Source: Meandrina meandrites
Lineage: Eukaryota > Cnidaria > Anthozoa > Scleractinia > Meandrinidae
Assembly: GCA_963693305.1 (NCBI GenBank)
Contig: OY855914.1
Location: 27,022,472-27,086,471 of the forward strand
Reading direction: 5' to 3'
DNA length: 64,000 nucleotides
The notes beneath the pieces were generated by a model. It was given only the letters and a program-made list of their open reading frames with translations. It was not told where the DNA came from and searched no databases. Each line of letters opens with the position of its first letter. Position 1 is the stretch's first letter. Position numbers and translations under genes: made by a program. Positions 11,095-22,652 of this stretch are shown here, in pieces.

Positions 11095-14000
11095 GTACGT
11101 TTATTTTTTTTTGTCTTAAATATCTCATTTTAGGGCATGAGGCAATCTAAAAAGCAAAGTATTCTAAAAACGGTTTGGACTCGCAAACCCTTTTTTGTGC
11201 GATTTACATGACTAATATTTTGTGACGTCTTCAAGGGTTTTAAATAACCCTGAACAATTCCTCCTATAAGTTTATTGTAAAACAACGGTTTTATTTAACA
11301 GGTCTTGTCAGTTAGCGTATTCACTCATTCGACTTGAACGTTTTACTCCTCGATCGTATAAAATATGTTGTGGCTCAAACACACAAGTTTCTCTGTTTAT
11401 CTCATAATTTTAACTCACGGATCAATGAATAGCTTTTTCCTGCGGTCAGCTGAAAGGTTGCATGTTCCATAACTTGTCTTGAAAAGGTCTTCACTCAAGA
11501 CTGTTTCCTTGGGATAATCAAGAGTTAAATTCCCATCACCTGCCATCTGAATGTATCATATGAAAGGTAGAGAGAAGATACAAATTGATCAGTGTCACTA
11601 CGTTAAGGTTTCACTGGTTCATTCCTCGAGCGTCAAATGGATGGCTAAATTTCAAGCATTTTGACTGTCAACGCGAGCAAGCTGATATTTAGATGATTAT
11701 CTCCAGCTTAAGATAAAGTTGGTCCAGCTATCTCTAGAAGCTGTGAATTAAGCTGGAGCTGCATGCTCCTCGAGCAATAAGTGCATTGCCAACCTATGAA
11801 TATGCAACTCGATCAACACACGTAATGCTTGGACGCAAAGATTGAATGTGTCATTCTCATTACCTGCCCGTATAGATATTGTGAAGAGATTTTTGAAGAT
11901 GATCACCCTTTAGGGTTTCGAAAATAAAAATGTGGCTTCACTTAATCGAATTCCAGACCAAACTACTAAGGCCGTATATCTTGCAGATATTAGTAGTCAG
12001 TGGAAACTGTGCAATTATCCGTCTTGTGCAAAAAAACGGTTTTTCCGCCTCAACCAAGTTTTTCTCTTAGTTCTTCTTCTTTCAAGAAGCAGACAGTTCA
12101 TCTCTACCAATAATACGTTTCGTGTCTGTCTTATATGACGCATAACCAGACGCACAACCAGACGCACTAAAAATAAGCTTCTCCAATTTCGTCCAGACGT
12201 ATCATGCTTCTCAGAATAAAAACAGTCGATACCTCACATGGCTGTAAAAATACCAAAACTATTTTTTTTCTGAAAAAGTGGAATAGCAACGATAGGTGAA
12301 ATCCTTCTATTCTTTTTTAGATAAATGGCATTTCGAGCTGCTGACCAGTTTGAGCGATGGTTCAACTTGAATGTTTTGGAATTCACTTTGCCCCAGATTG
12401 TTTTCATTTGTTATGAATTCTTGAGTAATTTTTATTGCTTTGGAAATATTCAGCGATAAAATATGCGATAATATACATCGATAACATTTAAGTGTATGTC
12501 AGTTAATTGAAAGAGCTGATTTTCATTAACACGGTTAGGAAAAGCGACATTATTTAACTATTCGGATTTAATCAATTTGAAATAAGAAAAATTGTATCGT
12601 AAAGAAGCAAAAGACAAGATGAAAAGAAAAAGAAAAATAAGCAAAAAGGAAAATAGACTTAATTTAGGTAAGAGAGTTTTAGTAAAAACTGGATTTCAAA
12701 ATGGAAAAGGAAAATGCGCGCGAAAAAAACAATTTGAAATGTTTTGTTTTGGTAGATCGTCCCGAGGTTGAAACTCCGTGAGGTAAAAGTATGGTTAATA
12801 CGAGATAAATTGCCACTTTATTTTGCATTTTTCGAGTTTTGATTTTTATTAACTTAGAAACCCCACCGTGACTACCTTGGCCGTAATAGACGAGTGTAAA
12901 TAAAGGTCAATAACATTTAGCCATGTGGAACACTTCTTTCTAATTGCTTTTTCTCAACGGGAAATTTATAACTTTGCCATAGTGCAATCAACTAAGAGCA
13001 ATATCAAAGGAACTGTCAAGCCTAAAGAACGCTGACTATGATTCAGTTTACACATGTCAAGCACATCGATTTCCATAGGACAAAAAGAACAAAACCTCCA
13101 TCGAACTACATTGTTCAATGCTAGATAAACTCGTTGCTAAATATTCTATTTGAGTTTTATCATTATTTCATAGCTTTCCATAAACTGTTTCCTATGTTTA
13201 GATTGGAAAGATCTCAATTACAGACAGCTAACAAGCGAGACAACCTTTATGAAAAATTAAACAAGCCTTTGTGAACCTGCCTAAAAGGTTTTCACACTTT
13301 CACTGCTATACAATGGTCTCCAAAAGCAACCTGTAATAACACTTTTCCTAAAGATACGCAAATTCAAATTTTATCACATTTTTGTCCTTATTTCCAACTC
13401 AAGATAATTCTCAAAAGCGTGAATGACAAATTAGGATGTATTGCTTTCTGGCTCGAAAATAAATATTTATTTTGCATGTTTCTTAGCCAAATATGGAAAC
13501 AAAACCTATCGGATAAGTTCTTGCTAAATAATGAAGTTATCGTTTTCAAGACATGTAGCTTGCGTGTTGTTTTCAATAGATTCAGCTCGAGGGGATTTTT
13601 TTTTTCTCGAATAACATGTCGGGCAAGAATGAGCGAAGGTTTTTTTCTTCAATAAGTTGTTTTGTTTTTCATCTCCGCCTGAGTTTTTACAATTTTTCCC
13701 ACTGTTCCGGAATCGATTAAAGTTTGTTTTGCAGACAATCTAGCACAGTATATCGTAGTCAGAATACGCGGTAAATTTTCACTGCCATAAAATGCCAGGG
13801 CTATTAATAATAGACAAGCTACTTGACAGGCCATGCATATTTAAACATTTTCTCCAGCAAACAATTGAAGCTATTTTCAAAACACAAAATTAATTATTGA
13901 AATTTCGTATTGATTGAATCTGTTGTCACTTAACCCAGGCTTGTAGTGAATTATTTACAAGTCAAGCTTTTCACAACTTTTCTCTTTCGCTTATTCTCAC

Positions 14001-14298
14001 GCCAGCTTATATTACAACGAAATACATATTTGACTTTATAACACCGTAAGTTGACCGAGAATATCCGTGCGGGAGATTCGTAAAATTTACGAAACCACTA
14101 TTTTTAGAGACAGAATTTCGATTGACTTAGAATATTTGCGTTTCTGTAGGAAACCCAAAATTGTCTTGGTTTCCGAGTCCCATTTCAGGTATTCGTACGG
14201 CGAAACATTTCTGGTGAGTTCAAGGTTGACACGTGCTCGTCAAATCAAAGAAACGCACGTGTTTCTTAGCCTTGTTTCTGTCCGTTTGCCGATAAGGC

Positions 14299-14770
14299 GT
14301 GTTGGAGGTGATCTACTTTTAACGACGGATTTGACTAAGAGAGTTTATAAGTCATTGTGTGAGTTCAAAGCATCGCTGACCCAGCTGCAAAAGGAACTTA
14401 TTTCGTCGAGGTGAGGACTGTTGAAGAGAACTGTAATTTTTACTTCGTTTAGAAGGTATTATTGTTTCCACTGATATTTTAGTGGACATGCTAGAAATAA
14501 GAATTGTAAATATGTGAATTTTTCAGGGAAACTTTTAGTAGGGATATGATTAGATATTGCCGATATAGCAAAGCTCTCACAGGTGCGCAGGAATTCTGTA
14601 ATTTTGCGAAGAAAACTCCAAGGAAAAGGGAAGAGAATTTTGCTCAAATCAAAGCTTCAAAAACTGTGATTACGATGCTCAGAATGGGACATTTGTCGAT
14701 TTTTATCAAAGATCACGGTAGAAACGTCTGGCTTGGATTATTTATTTTATTCGCGGCAGATAACCGCTAG
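14299..14770 (+). CDS. Candidate two-exon gene fragment, family unknown
   Basis: A frame open from before 14,100 reads through a helical, charged stretch (KSLCEFKASLTQLQKELISS) to a strong donor at 14,410/14,411 (TCGAG then GTGAGG). After a short intron the acceptor TTTTTCAG at 14,526 restores the same frame (AG plus G gives Arg), which continues ETFSRDMIRY to a stop at 14,770. The phase match and good splice sites are suggestive but have a one-in-three chance of arising randomly. I recognise no domain. The 5' boundary of the first exon is not determined; 14,299 is one possible acceptor. Confidence 0.2.
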
Positions 14771-15624
14771 AAATCCAGCGCTTTTACCTTTTAATATAAA
14801 CACGCATTAATTTTGTTTTAAAAAAATACTACAAAAAATTGCCAACCCCCTCGTATGGTTTACATTTACTTATAAATCGTTTTTACTTTGCCCTATTGGG
14901 TCAAAATGCTACCTACAGAAGACGCTGCTAGATCGATATTTCCTTTCACCGAAAGTCGGAACAGTGCCTATTAAAGTTTTCTGTTTGCTTGTTAAATTAC
15001 CCATGACACATTGTGTCGCTCACCCGAAGAAAACATTTTGACAATTTCATCTTAACTGCCCATCAAATGTTATCGACGAAAAAAAAAGTAAGACAGATAT
15101 ATAATGGGCTGTAAATTAAAAACGCGAGCAAGGATTATTTACTAATACTCGGTTCTCACGTTTAATATCGAATGAGTAGGCTCGGTCGCAACTGATTCGA
15201 TTCGTTTTAAAGTTCAGTCAGTTCACCTTGGAGTAAACTAGGCACGTGCCGCCAAGGTTCCGTAAAAATAACACAAGAGCTACCTGCGCTCACAAAGAAA
15301 GGATGCTTGTTTTACCGCCAAGAAGTTATTTAGCCTTCATCAATTTTTCAAAACGTGGAGCAGGTGCCGGTGTACGCTTCATTTGACAGCACATGAATAA
15401 TTTCCTTTCCAACTTATGTCATTTGTATAAAGCCAAGAATGAAGGCACCTGGTGAGGCTCAGAGCGGATAGAGCGTTGTGCAATAATTTATTGATACGCT
15501 TTTCCATTTTTCATAGGCTCCTGCTTGTTAAACTTCCTCGACTAACGTGAAACCTACAGAGATATCATCTCGGCGGCAATATTTTGGTCTTCTTGTGTTT
15601 TGCGTCGGACTTGGGTTTTAAGGA

Positions 15625-18600
15625 ATGGCAGCATTTGGCGCTTTGGACCATGCGAGGCCGCAAGGGGAAAACACTTCTCCCGCTCAAATTCAAAACTCCC
15701 CAACTCCCTCCTCCTCGCAACGGAATAAGCTTACCGCCGAGGATTTATTCAACTATTTGTATGGCTATACTCCCATTCGACTTGTGGATCCTGTCCAACT
15801 ACAGCAAAGGCGAAGACAAGCGACGCAACTGGAAAATGGGTCGAGCAATAAAGCCTTTTCATGTGAGTACTTACATCTAAGATTTTAAATCCTTTTCACT
15901 GGTGAAGAATGCAGATGTCTGTATTATAATTCACATATCACAGCTATAGCGGCACTATACAGAGGAAAAAAACAAGCTTGTTGTTTGAACATTGCAATTA
16001 AAAACTGGCAGATATATAAAGTAAGATCAATATATAGCTTTAATATATCTTTCAGGGTTACTATTCGGAGTCGACATTTACACTTTCGATAAACTATTAT
16101 TGACTTCTTCGGAGCGGGGTATTTATATGCATATATATAAATACGGTCTGTAGCGGTTAATTAAGTGTTGCTGATAATCCTCGCGTGAAGACAGAAAAGG
16201 CCAAACTAATTGCTAGATAAAACATTTTTCGAGAAAGCGCATTGAGAAGCGAGTGATTTTAAACAAACATTATCAAGGCGCTTTTGAAGCTTTTGTGATT
16301 TTAATCGTGAAAGTTCCCTCCCCCAAATAAACATCAACTAAATGGCAAAAATGGAGCTAAATGAGCACAGGGGAAAATATCTCAAATTGATCTATTACTA
16401 AATATCTGTAACAAGCTAAGGTAAATAAGGTAAATAACAAGCGTAGATATCAAGCATGTTGCTATGAAATCGAATATGTCGCATGGTAATTCCCACGTGC
16501 TATTTTATGCAAGCGCTTTGTTTATGTAACTGTTGTTGATTTTATATCAATTCCATTCGACATCTTTAATCTTCACTGAATCCAAATTATTAGAGAGAGA
16601 GGCTCAATACGAATTATGGTGAAAGATAAAGTATATCTTGTTACTATATATTTCTGCGATCTGTAATTGGCCATTTTGTAGTCCGTACTCTTCCAAACTT
16701 GCCAAATTGATTGTTTTTCTGGGGGCTGGTCATATGTTTTACACCCAAGTTTATCGTATTTTTTTCTTCTGAAATCCTGTATAATTATTGCAGCTAGAAA
16801 GCAATTCTGTTCTATTTAAATCCGAATGTAATTCAAGCTGAAGTGACAGAAAATGATAAATTATATTTTGAAACTGAGACTTTTTACTCAGGGCTAACAG
16901 TCAACTTTCCCAACACATTGGCGGTGTTAACTTGTATCATTATATGATCAGTAGCGTGTTATATTGAAATGCAATAAAGATAAGAATAACAAGATGTTCA
17001 AATGCAACTGCATTAGTAAATTGCTAGAAAATTGTTTCTAATTCTCATTTATTATTTATTTTTTACAAGCCCAAGTCAAATAAAGTTTTGCTTTCAAAAT
17101 TATATCCATTCATAGTGTAGCATCAGGGAAACGTGCAAAGCCAATATGATTAGGAGATAAAGAAAGTTAAAAAAAAAACGAAGCGTGTAGTGAAAAATAA
17201 CAGCTTCCTTGGTTAAGCATCGCCAAGTAATTATTGTTTGAAAGTGCCTGTAGGGAGGAGCAAAGCATGACAATGATTAATGTTCTGAATGCATTGTTTC
17301 CAGTCAATTAAAAGGAAAACAACCAGTTAAAATCCGTCAAAACTGTCTTGAAATAGAAAACCACAAGTAAAAGTCTTCAATATGCGATGGGTGTTTGAAC
17401 AAACAACTTGCATTGTTGATGATAAATTTGGCTTGGTATCAACATGCAGGCGAAGAGTTCACACGAGGAGACATTTAGCAGGGCCATATTGCAGTCATGA
17501 CACACGAGGAGAAGAGAAGCTGCAACATGTCCCTGATGTGACGGCTTTGTTCCGTGTGCTGCATCAGTGTTGCTGCGACGTGCCTGTGCACCGACCTCGA
17601 TTAGGCGCGTCTTCTGATTGTCTATTAAGGTCTCTAACTGTGCTGAGCTCCAAACTTTACAGCAAATATATTCATTTGAGCAAATATATTCATTTAAATC
17701 AAGACCAATTTGAACATTTGGGAAGTCGAAAAACGTTCAAGTTATTGGGGATCTGAGTTTTCGAGGGTGTTTCGAAATTAGTAAGAAAATGACCCTGGAG
17801 GGGAGCCTAAAAAGGTTCGAGTTATTGAGGGCTTGAGTTATCGGCATGCAACTGTACAAATTAGTCTTGATTTTGTGGACGGCCCAAAGGAATCATCTAA
17901 ATTGAAGTTCAGTTTTGATCATCCGGATTCCTACACTGCGTTTCGTGTTTCTTTTGTGTTATTTGTAACTTTTAAAATCAGAGCATCCTTAGGTTCGAGT
18001 TGATGGATGTTAAGACTTCTTTACATGTAACAGCAGTCAGAGTGATCTAGCCAACATATGGGACAAGCAGACAAGAAGAAAGCAGATCATCAGCTTAGCG
18101 ATACATTCTTAATTAGTATACCAAATACTCAAGACTTGGTTAAAATCTGGTGAAGTGAGAACGTTAATAAAGTTGCCTATCACGGTCAATTGGGCTGCAG
18201 AGCTGACATTTCACTGTTGCCACGAGGTGATTATAGGCGATAGCCAATGCTTGCCTGCAGCAGGTTTCTAACCACGCCAACATTTTATCCGGTTGTCTAA
18301 ACAATTACCAGTAGCATAGATATTTTGATATTTCTTCATCTGGCCCAAGCTATTATCCAGAATAAGTGCAAAAAGCTCAAGCGATAGGAAAAACAGAGGG
18401 ACTGTCAGGCCAGTTTTCCGTGACTTGTGGGGGTATTTTTTCTTTTTCTTCGCAATTGTGTGAGAATACATACATTAGGGACGTATTGGCCATGTTCTGT
18501 CCCTCCAATCCATACTAAGCTCTCTTATTTTAGCGATTTTGAAAAGTGTACCATGCTTTTGCGTTTTAACCAATAACTCTCAAATTTGGTCAACTTGCTA

Positions 18601-20718
18601 ATGTTTGGATGCTCATTCAGATGACGGGACCCATTTTTCAATTCAATCGATTTTAAATATTAGTACCCAGTCCCCTGCTCGTTTAGAACATCGCCAATTG
18701 CCACTTGTAATCTACACAACCCAAGTACAGTAGGTTAACTTGAACTGATCGAGTTCCTTCACTACTGACAGCGAAAAGAATTTAACTCAGGACTGTCATT
18801 AATTAAGTAGTTGACTGTGTCTTACAGGGTGTGATATCTGCAATGAAAAACACGATGGAGAATGCCCAATGCACGGACCTTTGCATTCACTTAGAAAGCT
18901 AGTCAGCGCCGGCCAGTCTCATAGTCCTTTAGAGAACGGGTCCATTCTTAAATTCCCGGATGAGGTCTGCCTGTGCACATCCAGTATTCCTTGCGTCGGT
19001 TACGGTGTATGCGCCAGGAAGAGAATTCCTGCGGGAACCTGGATCGGGCCTTACGAAGGAAAACTTGTACGACCAGAGGACATCAAAGTTGAAACAGAAA
19101 CAGAGTATATGTGGGAGGTAGGGAAATTTTAATATCTGCAGCCTATCTGCTGAAGTAAGATTCTAATTTTTTCTTTCACATCCTCGCCACCGAAAAACTA
19201 AATAAAAAATCGCCAAGTTGAAGAATTAGCAAATTGTCTCTATTAAACGGTTAAAAGGAATGCACGGCAACTAATTCTAATTCTTCTGAACACAGGTCTT
19301 TCATGATGGCCAAGTCAGCCATTATCTAGATGGCAGAGATGAAGCTAATTCCAGCTGGATGCGGTTCGTTCGCTGTGCAAGACACAAGAAAGAACAAAAC
19401 ATGGTAGTGTTTCAGTATCATGGATGTGTTTATTACAGGACCATACGGGAAATCCTTCCTGGACAGGAATTGCTTGTATGGTACGATACCAGGTATTCAC
19501 AATTTATGGGGGTACCAGTGGCGCTTAGCGACTCAGGCAGTAGAGGTAGGTTTTTGTTATTGTAACTTGAACCGAAAAAAAATGGTACTTTAATATAGGT
19601 TTAAGCCCGCTTCCCCTTTCCCTCCACAGCCCCGCTGCACTTGTGCTGTCATAAAAACTTGAATACCTCGTGCATCATTAAGGTAATGTCTGCGTCGAGC
19701 CAGGTGCCCCATGCCGCCGGCGCTTATCCCGGATTCCGTAGCATGAAGCGACTAGGAGTATTTACAATCCCCTGGATGGGATGCTAGCCCATTGCAGTGT
19801 TACTCCCAGCATTAAATTCGCCGGTACCTGGGTGGAGAGAGGCACTGTGAGAGTAAAGCGTCTTGGCCAAGAACACAACACAATGACCCCGGCTAAGGCT
19901 CGAACCGGACCGTTCGATCCGGAGTCCAGCGCGCTGACCATTAGGCCAGCGCGCCTCCTTGTGCACCATTAAACACTGTGTAAAAGGTTTCGTTAGTCTT
20001 ATAAAGTAACAAAGAAATAATGAAATTGAAAAACAGTTACACCGCTTAACCGTAACAAGTAGTGAACCCTGATCTTGATATACACAGCATGGAAACTAAT
20101 TCCTGACTTCCAACAACAGGTGTACACCCGCCTCGGGATCTTGTTGCCCAAGAACGATCTCGTGCTAGAGCCGACAGAAACGACACAAGTGAACCTGCGG
20201 CTAGGAGACTTACAGAGCATGCGCCAGCTCAGAGGGGCCGGCCTCCTTTGAGGAGGAATGAGCCGACTGAAACAAGCAAGTCCGAGCAAGACCACGTGAT
20301 GCTGACGGAAGATAGAAGAACGACCTCGTATCGAGGGAGAGGTTTCGGATACAAACAGCAAACGCGAGCGTCCGCGCGCTTTGATCCAGCGGATGATTTC
20401 ACTTGGAGATGTAATCAGTGTTTTAAAGCCTTCACAAACCGAGAACAACTTGAAGTACATCACTGCAATGGAATGACCGGCGGAAAGAACTTGACTTGTT
20501 CTCACTGTAGCCAATCATTTTCACATCCCATGGAGTACCGCACTCACATGGAAACACATGTCAATGAAAGGCCTTTTAGATGTGGCTACTGCGCAAGCGC
20601 GTTCGCGAGCGCCGCTTTGTTGAACCAGCACGTGCGAGTGCATATGACTGAAGGGAGTCTGGGACCAATGAAGCCAACGCCCAGACACGATAGAGCGAGT
20701 CAAGAGTTTCATTTCTGA
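15625..20718 (+). CDS. PRDM-family PR/SET zinc-finger methyltransferase, copy 1 (PRDM9/PRDM11-like)
   Basis: Four in-phase exons: 15625-15862, 18828-19117, 19296-19545 and 20120-20718, giving 458 residues. An in-frame TAA six bases upstream fixes the start. Domain order: an unrecognised 79-residue N-terminus; a zinc knuckle (C81, C84, C92, H95) with the spacing C-x2-C-x7-C-x2-H found in PRDM9; a PR/SET domain (about 115-265); and zinc fingers at about 357, 386 and 414. Fingers 2 and 3 are canonical C2H2; finger 1 ends H-H-C and is degenerate. The three tyrosines that shape the PRDM9 active site (276, 341, 357) align with Y173, Y223 and Y239, so histone lysine methylation in the nucleus is likely. 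Exon 1 lies outside the duplicated unit. It has no KRAB box and only three fingers, so recombination-hotspot specification is not implied. It converges on NCF2 copy 1. Confidence 0.85.
19707..19958 (-). mobile_element. tRNA-derived SINE in PRDM copy 1 intron 3
   Basis: Read on the minus strand, the element begins GGAGGCGCGCTGGCCTAATG, giving the A-box (TGGCCTAATGGTCAG) and then a B-box-like GGTTCGAGCC. A body follows that includes the segment complementary to ttcgccggtacctgggtgga. A related copy sits at the same site in unit B (ending at 35,335), so this insertion predates the duplication. The 3' limit is approximate. Confidence 0.75.
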
Positions 20719-22331
20719 GAAACTTATTGAATTTATAAAGTAGAAAATGCCTTAACCTTTTATCAAAAGGGGTGGTTTGATCTTATTCTTAACCGTTTTA
20801 ATGGGAAGAGGACGTCTTGTTGAAGCCAAGTAATTAAATTGATATTCGTATCACAAGCGTTCTTTACATACTGACGAGTGCAATCTCGAGGTAACGAAAA
20901 TACTTCTCCCCGCGCGGTGCCCAGAACTGTATTCGTTCTATCCTTTCTCTGTATTAAGTGACTCTTTTGGTGTACTGAATGTATTCAAGCTTTTTCATGG
21001 GCAAAAATTGTCCTTCGCGAAAGACTTGCAGAGCATGTCAGTTACAGGAATACAATCGCTGTAGCTTGACAAAACGCCTTGTTTGCTTGTAGCAGTAAAT
21101 TAAAATTGCAGTAAATTGTTAGATCAGGAGCTATAATTTTGTGATGTTTTAGTAAATATTTGTTACCTCCGTGATTTTGATTCAGGTAACTCCTATCCAA
21201 GGTCTAAATTGTTCGTTATTCCGGGGTTGCACTACACATGCGTTAAATAATTTCACTAATGAGACATAATAACTTATTATAGCTAAGATTAGCATGAAGT
21301 CACATTTGAACTGTAGATAGATATATATGATCCTCGCAGTGAAATTGCAATTTCTTAAGAAGACTGAAAAAATCACGGCTTCAACAGGCACCGATAATGC
21401 GGAGGTCACGTTGAAGCCCTGAATTTTTTCATTCTTCTTTCTTTGCAATTTCTTTCATTGCAATGTCACTGCGAGGATCGTTTCTTTATTTTAGCTACGG
21501 TTACCACAAATTTGTTTAATTGTCGCGAGAAGACAGGTTATCCAATTAAAGATAAATAGTCTGAAAGAGGGAAATCAAGGAAAACAGTTATAACCTTCTC
21601 CAGTGTCTTTTCAGGCGTGTAAATCAAAGATGGCTGCCAATCCTGTGTGACCTCTGGTATTGGCCGCCATCTTGGTTTTGTATTTCCGACAAGACACATG
21701 CAAGGGGCAAATATAAAATAAATGAACGTATTGCAAACAATAGCAATAGCTACAATACAGACCTTAAAGTTTATAGTCTGCTAAAAATACTTTTATTTTC
21801 TAGAAAAATACATCGTCTCAAAAATTACGTGCTTCTCAAAACATTAACACGTAAAATATTTCACAGTTCAACACGATAAATAATTCTAGTGAGCATTGCT
21901 GTATTAGCTTTTCATGTTTTCAAATCAAGTACTGGGATCATTTGCTAACTCTCGCATTGCTCGCTTATAATTTAGTGTATCGTTGCTGTTGTAAAATACT
22001 TTTTAAATAAACTCACCAAATACATATTCCTAATTAACATTCAGCTATTCTACAATAGAGTCCATATTCGGACATTACAGTGCGTCTGCTCTACAGGCTA
22101 AATATCCGTCCAAGGAATCTACAACTTACATTTACATGAATTTTGTCCTTTAGGACGGTCGATTTCGTTTTAAATGGAATTTCATCCAATACTAGCGATT
22201 TGGTACAATTTACTACCAAATAAAGCGTTTTATCTATCGAAAATGTTTCAGTCTAGGTTTAAAATGATATTGCTATGATAAAGTTTATTAGAAACAGAAG
22301 AAATATCCGGAAGTGTTGGCTAATGGGAAGT

Positions 22332-22348
22332 CCCCCCCCCCCCCCCCC
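22332..22348. repeat. Poly-C tract
   Basis: There is a run of 17 C in unit A; the orthologous place in unit B (about 38,212) has only a short, interrupted C-rich stretch. This is replication-slippage variation between the duplicates. Confidence 0.85.
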
Positions 22349-22652
22349 ACCCCACCCTCTTCTTATAGTTTTTCTGCTGGGTTAAGAATCATCACAATCT
22401 GTTTCTTTTTAACCGTTTAGGTCCCAACAGTGATTAATATCAAATTTCTCTCCACAATATCAATACTCAATCAAGAGAAACGGTTTTGAGAATTAATAAA
22501 ATCACCACCAAAGGTAAATTGCTTAGATCTGTTAACAATTTCTCCCAACTAATACGATGGAGATCAGTCCGACGAAATTGTATGTGGATGTTGGGGCCTA
22601 ACGGGTTAAGTGAGAGCCATCTACATTTAAACCTGATTTTGTCAAAAAGTAT

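Noticed and set aside
17382..17756. 124-codon frame in PRDM intron 1
   Set aside because: No recognisable domain and no flanking splice sites in a useful phase; probably repeat-derived.
19999..20514. 171-codon minus-strand frame opposite PRDM exon 4
   Set aside because: Shadow of the conserved zinc-finger exon; the same shadow occurs in copy 2 because the exon was duplicated.
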